Below, in pieces: positions 33,887 to 45,304 of a stretch of 64,000 nucleotides of DNA. Numbering within the stretch: the first letter of the stretch is position 1; each line of letters starts with the position of its first letter. Under the pieces are notes generated by a model. It ran no database searches. It was not told the origin of the DNA and saw only the letters and a list, made by a program, of their open reading frames with translations. The stretch is taken from NCBI RefSeq assembly GCF_963082655.1, contig NC_081553.1, forward strand, positions 128,679,736-128,743,735. Reading direction: 5' to 3'. Made by a program: the position numbers and the translations under genes. The stretch comes from Stomoxys calcitrans. Taxonomy: Eukaryota > Arthropoda > Insecta > Diptera > Muscidae.

Positions 33887-35735
33887 TTTTTAAACCCACC
33901 ACCGAAGGAGGGGGGTATATTCATTTTGTCATTCCGTTTGCAACACATCGAAATATCCATTTCCGACCCTACAAAGTATATATATTCTTGATCAGCGTAA
34001 AAATCTAAGACGATCTAGACATCTCCGTCCGTCTGTCTGTTGAAATCACGCTACAGCCTTTAAAAATAAAGATATTGAACTGAAACTTTGCACAGATTCT
34101 TTTTTTGTCCATAAGCAGGTTAAGTTCAAAGATGGGCTATATCGGACTATATCTTGATATAGCCCCCATATAGACCAATCCGCCGATTGAGGGTCCTAGG
34201 ACCATAAAAGCCACATTTATTATCCGATTTTGCTGAAATTTGGACAGTAAGTTGCGTTAGGCCCTTCGACATCCTCCGTTAATAGACCGATCATCCGATT
34301 TAGGGTCTTAGGCCCATAAAAGCCACATTTATTTTCTGAGTTTGCTGAAATTAAGGACAGTGAGCTGTGATAGGCCCTTCAACATCCTTCGTCAATTTGG
34401 TTCAGATCAGTCCAGATTTGAATACAGCTGCCATATAGACCGATCCTACGATTTAGGGTCTTAGGCCCATAAAAGCCACATTTATTATTGGATTTTGATG
34501 AAATTTGGGACAGTGAGTTGTGTTAGGCCCTTCGACGTCTTCCATCAATTTGGCCCATATCGGTTCAGATTTGGATATAGCTGCCATATAGACCGATCCT
34601 CCGATTTAGGGTCTTTGGACCATAAAACGACATTTATTATTGGATTTTGATGAAATTTGGGACAGTGAGTTTCGGTAGGCCCTTCGACGTCCTTCGTTAA
34701 TTTGGCCTAGATCGGTGCAGATTTGGTTATAGCTGCCATATAGACTGTTTGGCCGATTTAGGGTCTTAGGCCCATAAAAACCACATTTATTATCCGATTT
34801 TGCTGAAATTTGGGACAGTGAGTTGTGTTAGGCTCTCCGACGTCCTCCGTCAATTTGGCCCAGGTCGGTTCTGATTTGGATATAGCTGCTATATAGACCG
34901 ATTGGCCGATTTTGTGTCTTAGGACCATAAAAGCCACATTTATTTCGATATAGCTGCCATATGGATCGATCTCTAGATTTAATTATTGCGTCCATAAAAT
35001 GCGCATTTGCTGTCCGATGTCGCCGAAATTTGGGACAGTGAGTAAAGTTAAGCCCCCCGACATACTTCTGCAATATGGCACAGATCGGTCCAGATTTGAA
35101 TATAGCTGTCATATAGACCGATCTCTCAATTTAAGGTTTTGGGCCAATATAAGGCGCATTTTTTGTCTGATGTTGCCGAAATTCGGTACAGTGATTAAGG
35201 CTAGGCCCTTCAACATCCTTCTTCAATTTGGCCCTGATCGGTTTAGATTTAGATATAGCTGCCATATAGACGGATTTCTCGATTTAAAGTTTTGGGCCCA
35301 TAAAATGCGAATTTATTGTCCGATGTCGACGAAATTTGGGACAGTGAATTATTTAAGCCCCTTGACGTACTTCTGCAATATCGCACAGATTGGTCCAGAT
35401 TTGGATATAGCTGCCAAATCTTTTTGGCAGCTATATCCAAATTTGGGTCCATAAAAGGCGCATTAATTGTCCGATTTCGCCGAAATTTGACACAGTGACT
35501 TATGTTAGGCTTTTCGACAACCGTGTCGTATGTGGTTCAGATCGATTTATTTTTAGATACAGCTAGCGTACTTATTAGTATTTGGTCCGAATCGGAACAT
35601 ATTTCGATACAACTGCTATGGGACATAAGGTATGAAATTTTCACCTAATTTTGACGAAAGGTGGTTTACATATATACCCGAGGTGGTGGGTATCCATAGT
35701 TCGGCCCGGCCGAACTTATTGCCTTTTTACTTGTT
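33887..35735 (-). mobile_element. Full-length M-B element, minus strand
   Basis: From 'ttaaacccaccaccgaagga' through the tail, GTCY microsatellite 'ctccgtccgtctgtctgttg', about ten monomers and the head 'cgaggtggtgggtatccata' with palindrome 'gttcggcccggccgaact' and 'gcctttttacttgtt'. Frames of up to 151 codons here are translations of the monomers, not genes. A perfect hairpin interrupts the ninth monomer. Confidence 0.82.
35399..35442. repeat. Perfect 20-bp inverted repeat with 4-nt loop
   Basis: 'atttggatatagctgccaaa' (35399-35418) and 'tttggcagctatatccaaat' (35423-35442) are exact reverse complements around 'tctt'. Other monomers read 'gatatagctgccatatagaccgatc' here, so the second arm is new. 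Confidence 0.95.
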
Positions 35736-36747
35736 ATTTATTTAAATGCCAACTCAATAGTAATATCCTATCATGCAAGTATTTTCCAAATTAGTCCACT
35801 CTTTCTAATCTCAAAACATGGTCCAATGATCTCCCCTTTAAAATGCAACCGAAAAGCACCAACACTTTCTCATCTCAGCAAAATAACGTCTTTAAAGTCA
35901 AAATACACGGTAATCAGCATATGCTGCGGTTGCTGTAGTCCATTGTTTTCGTCGATTGCTGTACATTAAATACTGTCGTCGTCATATACATATTTATGTG
36001 AGGATGTGTCTCTCACCCTGTGTGTGTGTGTGTGTATGTTTTCTTTGTTTTAGTTATTTCTTGCAAAAGTACAAAAAAAAAAAAAATTGTCCGAACAACA
36101 ACAAAATACAAGTCGTACAATAAACGAAGGTCAGTGAACCCGGCCCAATGTAATTTCGGTTGTCGTAGGTTAAGAAGTAAAACTCGAACACAAAAAAGGG
36201 GAACACACACCATGTCTGTATGGATGTATGCATGCCAGTTTGAGGAATTTATGTATATACAAACGGGAGTGTGTGCTGTGTGCTACTACATACAGTACGA
36301 TATGATGTACACCACGCGGAGCCGACCAAAGAAAGCTTAAAAAAATAAACACTGAAGAGAGCAAACAAAACGAAACGCACTCGAACGATAACGGACGCTC
36401 CATTCGCTTCGTAAACGCTCGCACATACCCATGTATAAATTTAAGCATTCCCATTCGGAGTCATTGCGAGCGACCCCTCATAAAATGTTATAGATATTCA
36501 TACCCAGTCATACTTACATATGTATTACGAGTATATGTACATACAAAGTTACATGTGCCCTGCCCATATGATGCTACATGTGTTTGGCCGTGTGTTGGCC
36601 CATAATCTGTCGCACCAATAAAGATGTCACTACGCAGTACTTTAATTTACATTCATAAATTTTAGATCAGATCCAAAAGATCCATGGGGAGTTGTAAAAT
36701 TGTAGAGTTTTTCAATATTTGATTTGCAAAGAAGTTTTTCTTAATTT
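35736..36747. other. Non-repeat stretch, no gene recognised
   Basis: Contains a (TG)8 run (36019-36034), poly-A at about 36072-36086 and ACATAC-type repeats near 36520-36545. Frames of 66-106 codons on opposite strands overlap; none shows a domain. Confidence 0.45.
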
Positions 36748-37140
36748 TTATACCCTACACCACCATTGTGGTCAGGGTATTATAACCAACTGTTCATTTG
36801 TTTGCAACGCTTAGAAGGAGAAGAGCTAGACCCATTGATAAGTATACCGACCGGCTTAGAATCACTTCCTGATTCGATTTAGCTGTGTCCGTCTGTCTGT
36901 CCATGTGTTCTTGTGATCAAGTTACAGGTCGCATTTATTGTCCGATAGTCATAAAATTTTACGCAAGTCTCTTTTTTGGCCCAAGGACGAACGCTATTGA
37001 TTTTGAACAAAATCGGTTCTGATTTATATATCGCTCCCATATATATATATATCTTTCATCCGATATGGTCTTTTAAGGCTGTAGAAGCCACAAATTTGGT
37101 CCGATCTTTACAAAAATTTGCGTGAGGTGCTTTATTTGAC
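36748..37140 (-). mobile_element. M-C element fragment
   Basis: Begins 'ttttataccctacaccacca', giving a CCCTACACC sub-terminal repeat, followed by 'cgcttagaaggagaagagct' and 'ccgtctgtctgtccatgtgt'. One degenerate monomer follows before an L1 fragment. It defines the M-C subfamily. Confidence 0.65.
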
Positions 37141-37455
37141 GTCTTCATATGTCAGGCAGGGCAGTCTCTACCGACCTTAACTTGACATAGGCATGCTGTT
37201 TGTTTTTGAGCAGTTCGCTGGATGTCCTGCTCTTTATCATGGTGTTCCCAATACGTTCCACGGTTTTCAGTAGCAAGGACGTAAGGCTTATAAATTCTGA
37301 AACGATAAGCCTTCGATCAACATCATTATTCCAAGTTTCCGGTGTCTCCATGAGTCCCGTCGTATCCTGCGGAAAATGCGTTTTCATCAATAGCCTTAAC
37401 ATGTCCTCTGTTGTCTCTGCTCTCACTCCCATATCGTTTACTAAAGTTTTTGAGA
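37141..37455 (-). pseudogene. LINE L1 RT fragment (left part)
   Basis: The minus-strand frame carries VRAETTEDMLRLLMKTHFPQ, SEFISLTSLLLKTVERI and MIKSRTSSELLKNKQHAYV, which in the copy at 16160-17136 are separated by about 90 residues. The KSPGTDG and PISLT segments are therefore deleted in this copy. It is interrupted at 37456 by an M-B element. Confidence 0.75.
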
Positions 37456-38869
37456 GAAATTTTTATACCCACCACCGAAGGATTTTGTCATTCCGTTTGC
37501 ATCACATCGAAATATCCATTTCCGACCCTATAAAGTATATATATTCTTGGTCAGCGTTAAAATCGAAGACGATCTAGAGATGTTCGTCCGTCTGTCTGTT
37601 GAAATCACGCCACAGTCTTTTAAAATAGAGATATTGAGCTGAAACTTTGCACAGATTCTTTTTTTTGTCCATAAGCAGGTTAAGTTCGAAGGTGAGCTAT
37701 ATCGGACTATATCTTGATATAGCCCCCATATAGACCGGTCCTCCGATTTAGGGTCTTAGGCCCATAAAAGCCACATTTATTATCGGAAAATTGGGACAGT
37801 GAGTTGTGTTAGGCCCTTCGACATCCTCCGTCAATTTGGTGCAGATCGGTCCAGATTTGGATATAGGTACCATATGGACCGATCCTCCGATGTAGGGTCT
37901 TAGGCCCTATTTTATCCGATTTTGCTGAAATTTGGACAGTGAGTTGTGTTGGGCCCTCCGACTTCCTTCGTTAATTTGGCCCAGATCGGTTCAGATTTGG
38001 ATATAGCTGCCATATAGACCCATCCTCCGATTTAGGGTCTTAGGCCCATAAAAGCCACATTTATTATCCGATTTTGCAGAAATTTGGGACAGTGAGTTGT
38101 CAAAGGACCTTCCACACCCATCTTCAATTTGGCTCAGATTGGTTTAGATTTGGATATAGCTGCCATATAGACCGATCTCTCAATGTAAGGTTTTGGGGCC
38201 ATAAAAGGCGCATTTATTATCCGATGTCGCTGAAAGACATACTTCTGCAATATGGCACAGATCGGTCCAGATTTGGATATAGCTGCCATATAGACGGATC
38301 TCTCGGTGTTAGGTTTTGGGGCCCTAAAAGGCGCATTTATTATCCGTTGTCACTGAATTTTGAAACAGTGAGTTTAGTTAGGCTCTTCGACGTCCTTCTT
38401 CAACTTAGCCCTGATTGGTAGAAATTTAAATATAGCTGCCTCATAGACCGATCTCTCGATTTAAGGTTTTGGGGCCATAAAAGGTGAATTTATTGTCCGA
38501 TTTCGACAAAATTTGGGACAGTGCTTTGTGTTAGGCTCTTCGACGTTTTTCTGCAACTAGGCCCAAATCGGTCAAGATTTGGATATAGCTGCCAAGTAGG
38601 CCGATATCTCGATTTAAAGTCTTGGCATTTATAATCTGATTTCCTGGAAATTTTGACACAGTGACTTATGTTAGGCTTTTCGACATCCGTATAGTATATG
38701 GTTCAGATCGGTTTATATTTAGATATAGCTACTATACTTATTAGTATTTGGTCCATATCAGAACATATTTCGATATAACTGCTTTGGGACATAAAGTATA
38801 TAATTTTCACCGGATTTTGATAAAAGGTGGTTTACATATATACCCGAGGTAGTGGGTATCCAAAGTTCG
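37456..38869 (-). mobile_element. M-B element inserted in L1, head truncated
   Basis: From 'tttttatacccaccaccgaa' through about eight monomers to 'cgaggtagtgggtatccaaagttcg', where the palindrome and 'acttgtt' terminus are missing and L1 sequence resumes. About 60 bp of the first tail part is also deleted ('gaaggattttgtcattccg'). Confidence 0.78.
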
Positions 38870-39293
38870 CTGTGGTAATTTTATTGTATTCCTTGAGTCG
38901 TGTGTAGTACGCATCCCAATATACTTCCGCTTTTTTATGACGTCTCAGTTAAAAAGCCTGCGAACTCTTTGCCAATATTGCGAACCTTTCCGGTCATCCA
39001 AGGTTTTTCTTAGACTGATTTCCCTTCCCGAAGAGGACAACTATCTTCAAAAGACACACTAGTGCAGTCGTAATCCTGTTGGCATTGTCTTCAATGTCTT
39101 CTATGCTTGGACAATCTAAATTACCTTGTCCAAGCCTTCTTCTGAGTAGTCTTCCAAAAATTGTCCAGTTGGTTTTCAACTTATTCCGGAAGCTTATCAG
39201 ATTCGGTGCTGGCCGCGCAAGTCTAAGCCTAATGTAGCGATATTTAGAGAAAGAGTGTTCCATGGAGACCCTCCAATTACTTAAAAACTGCAC
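38870..39293 (-). pseudogene. LINE L1 fragment (right part, upstream of RT)
   Basis: Resumes L1 at 'ctgtggtaattttattgtattcc' (compare 17200-17222). The minus-strand frame 39293-38994 holds KYRYIRLRLARPAPN, SFRNKLKTNWTIFGRLLRRR and CPSIEDIEDNANRITTALV, matching 17400-17560 of the longer copy. Confidence 0.75.
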
Positions 39294-39712
39294 TAAAAAC
39301 CGAATAGGCTTAAATATAACCCAAGTTAACTTCCAAACAAGTCGAATCTATGCCAAGACGTCTTAATGCGGTCATGAAACAAAAAAGATATTCCACAAAA
39401 CATTAACTTTTATTATAATGCATTTTAGCCTTAGTTTTTTTATGCTTGTTGCTCTGTACGAATACGAATTTTGTTATCAAAATGACTAATGCGCCATCTA
39501 GCGACTTAATTTTGAGTTAGGTTTATGTAAATTAGGTGTTAACTTAAACAATAAATCTGTATGCAATTTTGAAATATGTGCTTATTTGATTGAATACGTA
39601 ATCAATTCTAAATTTGTAACCGGTTGTACGATTACGGATATTGCATACTGTATTTTGGCATGCAAAAAAAATGGTACAAAAACAATTGACTTAAAAAATT
39701 TGTTTATGGAAG
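39294..39712. other. No feature recognised
   Basis: AT-rich sequence with 'gcgccatctagcgactt' near 39490. No coding or known repeat signature. Confidence 0.4.
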
Positions 39713-39714
39713 GT

Positions 39715-40218
39715 TATTTGACATAAATACCCAGACCGATCTGTCGATTTAAGGTCTTAGGCCCATTAAATCCACATTTATCATCTTATTTCGCTGAAAT
39801 TTTGAACAGAGTGTTATGTAAGGGTTCTCGGCATTCATGTTAGATACCACTCAGATCGGTTCAGACATGGATATAGCAGCCATATAGAGTGATCTCTCGA
39901 TTTAGGGTCTTGGGCTCATAAAAGCCGCATTTATTGTCTGATTTCGCTGAAATTTAGGACAGTAAGTTGTGTTTGGCCACTCAATATCCTTCTTCAGTTT
40001 GCCCATATTTGGATATACAATAGCTGCCATATAGACCGATCTGACGATTTAAGGTCTTAGGCCCATAAAAGCCACATTTATTGTCCGATTTTCCTGAAAT
40101 TTGGGACATTGACTTATGTCACGCTTTTCGACATCCTTGTTCTATATGGTACAGATCGGTCTATATTTGGATATAGCTGCCAAAAAGACAAATATTTTGT
40201 TCTACAAAATTGAACCGT
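39715..40218 (-). mobile_element. M-B body fragment, both ends missing
   Basis: Three monomers ('cttaggcccataaaagccac') and the pre-head segment 'aaaagacaaatattttgttc', then a break at about 40218. Confidence 0.72.
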
Positions 40219-40639
40219 CACACAGTGGGATGGCAACAAAAATAAGTGGAAATAAGTCTACATTTTTGGAACGGATAGAAATATCTTTTTGAATTTTTAC
40301 AAGGTTATAGCTGAGGTGCTATCCAGTTTTAGTGCCCTAGAAATTCCAGGGGCCCTTTGGTGGGCCTTCAAAGTTGGTCATAAAATTGTTTGGGCTTTCA
40401 AAAGCGCATATATGATCCGATTTTCAAATTTTTGTGAAAAATAAAATTCAAATTGAAAATATCATACAACCAAAACTACTAAAGATATCTTTCTAATTTT
40501 TCACAAATTTGAGAAAAAATTTTGGCCACATTTCTTAATGAAAACACCCAAAATCCCCACACTGGGGAAAAATGTTTGCAAAATTGGCATTTTTTTGTAA
40601 AATGTCCGTAGAGACCTCAATCCTGAGATGACGCAAAAA
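40219..40639. other. Unassigned repeat-like sequence
   Basis: Starts 'cacagtgggatggcaacaaa' and contains 'gccctttggtgggccttcaaa' and 'ccacactggggaaaaatg'. The CACAGTGG/CACACTGGGG motifs resemble the ends of small DNA transposons, but I found no matching terminal inverted repeats. Confidence 0.35.
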
Positions 40640-40833
40640 AATTTTTTCATTCAATTAGCTATTACTTGGGGCAATGAAAATCTTACATATAAATTAGAAT
40701 TTGTGTTTGTTTTTTTGTTTGAAATTTTCACAGATTGTGTAGGTTGGTGTGGAAGGAAACATAGGCTATATAATTTTTTGATATCGGAAGGGGGCGGACC
40801 GTCCCCCTTACCGCAAAAGCACTTCCCAAAAAT
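40640..40833 (+). mobile_element. Helitron-like element, left part
   Basis: 'aatttgtgtttgtttttttg', 'gaaattttcacagattgtgt' and 'tcggaagggggcggaccgtc' are degenerate forms of the 5' region of the Helitron at 58450. It breaks at 'cttcccaaaaa', where an M-B element is inserted, and continues at 42404. Confidence 0.65.
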
Positions 40834-42403
40834 AACAAGTAAAAAGGCGTTAAGTTCGGCCGGGCCGAACTTTGGATACCCACCACCTCGGATATATATG
40901 TGAACCACCTTTCCTCAAAATCCGGTGCAAAATTCATACCTTATGCCCCATAGCAGCTATATCAATATATGTTCCGATTTGGAAAAGATACTAATAAGTA
41001 AAAGTTATTGTTCAATTATATATAACAAAATATTGGTCTTTTTTGTAGTTATATCTAAAAATAAACCGATCTGAACTATATACGACACGGATGTCGATAA
41101 GTATAACATAAGTCAGTATGTCAAATTTAAGTGCAATCGGCTTAAAAATGCGCCTTTTATGGGGCCTAGACTTCAAATCGAGAGATCGGTTTTTATGGCA
41201 GCTATATGCAAATCTTGATCGATCTAGACCAAATTGCAGATATATGTGGAGGGGCTTAACTTAACTCTTTGCCCAAAATTTCGGCAACATCGGACAATAA
41301 ATGCGCTTTTTATGGCCCCAAAACCTAAAACCGAGAGATCGGTCTATATGTCAGCTATATCCAAATCTGGACCAATCTGAGCTAAATTGAAGGAGAATGT
41401 CGAAGGGCCTAACACAACTCAATGTTCCAAATTTCAGCGAAATCGGATAATAAATGTGGCTTTTATGGGCCTATGACCCTAAATGGGAGGATCGGTCTAT
41501 ATGGCAGCTATATCCAAATCTAGACCGATCTGCGCCAAATTGACGGAGGATGTTGAAGGGCCTAATACAACTCACTGTCCCAAATTTTCGCAAAATCGGA
41601 TAATAAATGTGGCTTTTATGGGCCTAAGACCCTAAATCGGTGGATCGATCTATATGGCATCTATATACAAATCTAAACAGATCTGGGCCAAATTGACGAA
41701 GGATGTCGAAGGGCCTAACAAAACACACTGTCCCGAATTTCAGCAAAATCGGATAATAAATGTGACTTTTATGGGTCTAAGACCCTAAATCGGAGGATCG
41801 GTCTATAGGGCAGCTATATCCAAATCTGAACCGATCTGAGCCATATTGACGGAAGATCTCGAAGGGCCTAAGACAACTCACTGTCCCGAATTTCAGCAAA
41901 ATGGGATAATAAATGTGGCTTTTATGGGCCTAAGACCCTAAATCGGAGGATCGGTCTATATGGCAGCTATATCCAAATCTAAACCGATCAGGGCCAAATT
42001 GACGGAGGATGTCGAAGGGCCTAACACAACTCACTGCCCCAAATTTCAACAAAATCGGATAATAAATGTGGCTTTTGTTTGCCTAAGACTCTAAATCGGC
42101 GGATCGGTCTATATGGGGGTTATATGAAGATAGAGCCCGATATAGCCCATCTTCGAACTTAACCTGCTTATGGACAAAAAAAGAATCTGTGCAAAGTTTC
42201 AGCTCAATATCTCTATTTTTGAAGACTGTAGCGTGATTTCAACAGACAGACGGACAGACGGACGGACATGTCTAGATCGTCTTAGATTTTTACGTTGATC
42301 AAGAATATATATACTTTATAAGGTCGGAAATGGATATTTTGATGTGTTGCAAACGGAATGACAAAATGAATATACCCCCATCCGTCGGTGGTGGGTATAA
42401 AAA
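40834..42403 (+). mobile_element. Full-length M-B element (reference copy)
   Basis: Complete structure: terminus 'aacaagtaaaaaggcg', palindrome at 40853-40871 (9-nt arms AGTTCGGCC/GGCCGAACT around one G), sub-terminal repeat ATACCCACCACC at 40876-40887, about seven monomers, microsatellite 'cagacggacagacggacgga' (42246-42268), and tail with the complementary GGTGGTGGGTAT at 42387-42398 followed by AAAA. It is inserted in a Helitron-like repeat with no obvious target duplication, as expected for Helentron-type elements. Confidence 0.85.
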
Positions 42404-43171
42404 CGGACCGATCTGGACAATATGGGACTCAAATGAAAGGTATTCGGGAGTAGATTACGAATATGGTCAGGAAGGAGAAAAAGGCTTTATAATTTCTTGA
42501 TTTCGGAAGGGGGTGAACCCTCCCCCGGTACCCAAAAACACCACCCAAAATCAAAAGTTGACCGATCTGGACAATATGGGTATCAAATGAAAGGTATTGG
42601 AAAATAGAATACGAATATGATATTAAAATTTGGGTCTAAGTACCCATCGGGCGGCCTCAACCCCAAAAATTCTCCCAAACAGGCATATTGGGCGTTCATG
42701 TCAATATGTGCCTCAAATGAAAGGTATTTGAAAATCAGCTTGAAGTTTAGGGGGTCACCCTACCCCCCAAAAATGCCTTAAATGGGTATATGAAAAAATT
42801 ATGACTATAGGGCATTCGGTTTGTTTGTTTGTTCCGTAGAATCAGAAACGACTGAGCCAATTTTCATAGGAAACATAGACTATAGTAGTTTTTGATATCG
42901 AAAGAGGTCTGGTCTTCCCCTCCCTTAGGGAGGTCAAAAACGCCTCCCTAAACCAAAAGTGGACCGATAGGCACAATATGGGTATCAAATGAAAGGTGTT
43001 GGAGACTAGAAAACGAATATTGTATTGAAATTTAGGTTATTATTGTTCATTTTGTCATAATGGATCATATGGCTATATGGGATTCAAATGAAAGGTATTT
43101 GAGAGTAGCAAACGAATTTGATATCCACTTTTGGAACCAAGTGCTTGGGGTACGCCTTAAAGCACAGGTCT
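42404..43171 (+). mobile_element. Helitron-like element, right part
   Basis: Continues the element at 40640: 'ggaccgatctggacaatatggg', 'ctcaaatgaaaggtattcgg' repeats, C-rich 'ggggtcaccctaccccccaa' patches, and a second 5'-like block 'ggtttgtttgtttgttccgt ... cgactgagccaattttcata' near 42830-42870. No CTAG end was found; it stops at the next M-B tail. Confidence 0.65.
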
Positions 43172-45010
43172 TTCATACCCACCACCGTAGGATAGGGGTA
43201 TATTCATTTAGTCATTCTGTTTGCAACATATCGAAATATAAATTTCCGACCCTTCAAAGTATATATATTTCGGATCGTCGTAAAATTCTAAGACAATTTA
43301 ACGATGCCCGTTTGTCTATTGTAATCACTCTAGAGTCTTCAAAAATTGAGATATTGAGCTGAAAGTTGGCACAGATTCGTCTTTTTGATGCACGCTGTTT
43401 AAGTTCTTGAATGGGCCAAATCGGACCATATTTGGATATTGCTGCTGTGTTGATCGATCTGCCGATAAAGCGTCTGAAGCCCATACAAGCTTTATTTTTT
43501 ATCCGATTAGGCTGAAATTTAAAACAGTAAGTAGTTATAGGCCTCCCGACATCTGATTCACATATGGTTCAGATCTGACTATATTTAGATACTGCTGCTA
43601 CATAGACCGATCCGGGTCTGAAGCCCATAAAAACTTTATTCTTTATCCGATTTTGCTGAAATTGGAAAGAGCGAGTAGTTTTAGGCCTTCCGACGTCCGA
43701 CTCAAATATAGTTCAGATCGGACTATATTTAGATATAGCTGCCATATAGACTGATTTCCCGATAAAGGATCTGAAGCCCATAAAGTATTAATTTTTATTT
43801 GATTTCGCTGAAATTTGGTGCAGTGAGTTGCTTTAAACTTCCCCACAGCCGCCCTAAATATGACCGATATATATATATATAGACGGATATCTCGATTTAA
43901 AGCTTTGGGCCCATTTGGGACATTGAGTTAAGTTAAGCCTCTCGACGTACTGCTGTAATATGGCACAGATCGGTCCAGATTTGGATATAGCTGCCATACA
44001 GACCGATCTCTCGATTTAAGGTTTTAAGCCCATAAAAGGCGCATTTATTGTCCGATGTCGCCAAAATTTGGGACAGTCAGTTGTGTTAGGACCTTCGACA
44101 GTTTTCTGGAACTTTGCCCTAAACGGTCCAGATTTGGATATAGCTGCCATATAGACCGACATATCGATTTAAAGTCTTGGTCACATAAAAGGTGCATTTA
44201 TAATCCGATTTCACTGAAATTTGACACAGTGACTTATATTGGGCTTTTCGACATCCATGTCGTATATGGTTCAGATCGGTTCATTTTTAGATATAGCTAC
44301 TAAAAAGATAAGTAAAGGGTGATTTTTTTGAGGTTAGGATTTTCATGCATTAGTATTTGACAGATCACGTGGGATTTCAGACATGGTGTCAAAGAGAAAG
44401 ATGCTCAGTATGCTTTGACATTTCATCATGAATAGACTTACTAACGAGCAACGCTTGCAAATCATTGAATTTTATTACCAAAATCAGTGTTCGGTTCGAA
44501 ATGTGTTCATTCACCGTAACGTTGCGTCCAACAGCATCTTTGAAAAAATACGGTCCAATGATTCCACCAGCGTACAAACCACACCAAACAGTGCATTTTT
44601 CGGGATGCATGGGCAGTTCTTGAACGGCTTCTGGTTGCTCTTCACTCCAAATGCGGCAATTTTGCTTATTTACGTAGCCATTCAACCAGAAATGAGCCTC
44701 ATCGCTGAACAAAATTTGTCAAAATTTGAACACATTTCGAACCGAACACTGATTTTGGTAATAAAATTCAATGATTTGCAAGCGTTGCTCGTTAGTAAGT
44801 CTATTCATGATGAAATGTCAAAGCATACTGAGCATCTTTCTCTTTGACACCATGTCTGAAATCCCACGTGATCTGTCAAATACTAATGCATGAAAATCTT
44901 AACCTCAAAAAATCACCCTTTATTTGGTTATACACAATTGAACAATGACTTGTACTTATAAGTATTTGGTCTAAATCGGAACATATTTCGATATAGCTGC
45001 TATGGGGCAT
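43172..45010 (-). mobile_element. M-B element, minus strand, head missing, interrupted
   Basis: Starts 'ttcatacccaccaccgtagg' and holds about seven monomers, including two of a variant with 'gcccataaaaactttattct'. The Tc1-derived element sits between 'aaaaagataag' and 'tttggttatacacaattg', which rejoin as in other M-B copies. It ends at 'tatggggcatattttgcg' without the palindrome. Confidence 0.75.
44315..44920 (-). mobile_element. 606-bp fold-back Tc1/mariner derivative
   Basis: Ends AAGGGTGATTTTTT ... AAAAAATCACCCTT, flanked by TA on both sides (44313-44314 and 44921-44922), the Tc1/mariner target duplication. The two arms are inverted copies of about 195 bp, and each includes the transposase start: MNRLTNEQRLQIIEFYYQNQ. 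Between them, on minus (about 44712-44510), is an internal transposase piece, FSDEAHFWLNGYVNKQNCRI then HPEKCTVWCGLYAGGIIGPY, containing the first DDE aspartate (FSDEAHFW). Most of the catalytic domain is deleted, so it cannot be autonomous. Confidence 0.88.
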
Positions 45011-45304
45011 ATTTTGCGTATGTTTTTAAAGCATATACACCACTGTTCGACAACTACTGTTTTCTAAGGAAAACCCGGTTGTAGTTTCGTTTGTAATAGT
45101 GTTGCCTACAGAGAGAAGAAAAGTGATGCATTTCCTACACCGTGGGAAGGCTAAAGTGTAGAATGTCGCACTTTAAATCAGCTGCTACCATTTTGTAGGC
45201 ATCTACACCAAAATAACGGCGTTCACTGATTATTATAGAAGACAGCTTTTATAAAGTTGTAGAATGTTTGGAAAAAAGCGGCAAAATATTAAAAATAAAT
45301 AAAT
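45011..45304. other. No feature recognised
   Basis: A spacer of about 290 bp between two M-B copies, without coding or repeat signature. Confidence 0.4.

Noticed and set aside
34999..35454. 151-codon open frame, and similar frames at 38074-38421, 49-110 codons elsewhere in M elements
   Set aside because: The translation repeats the monomer itself (FGTV...DRSRFGYSCHID units) and equivalent frames are broken in other copies. They arise because monomers near 153 bp (51 codons) keep frame.
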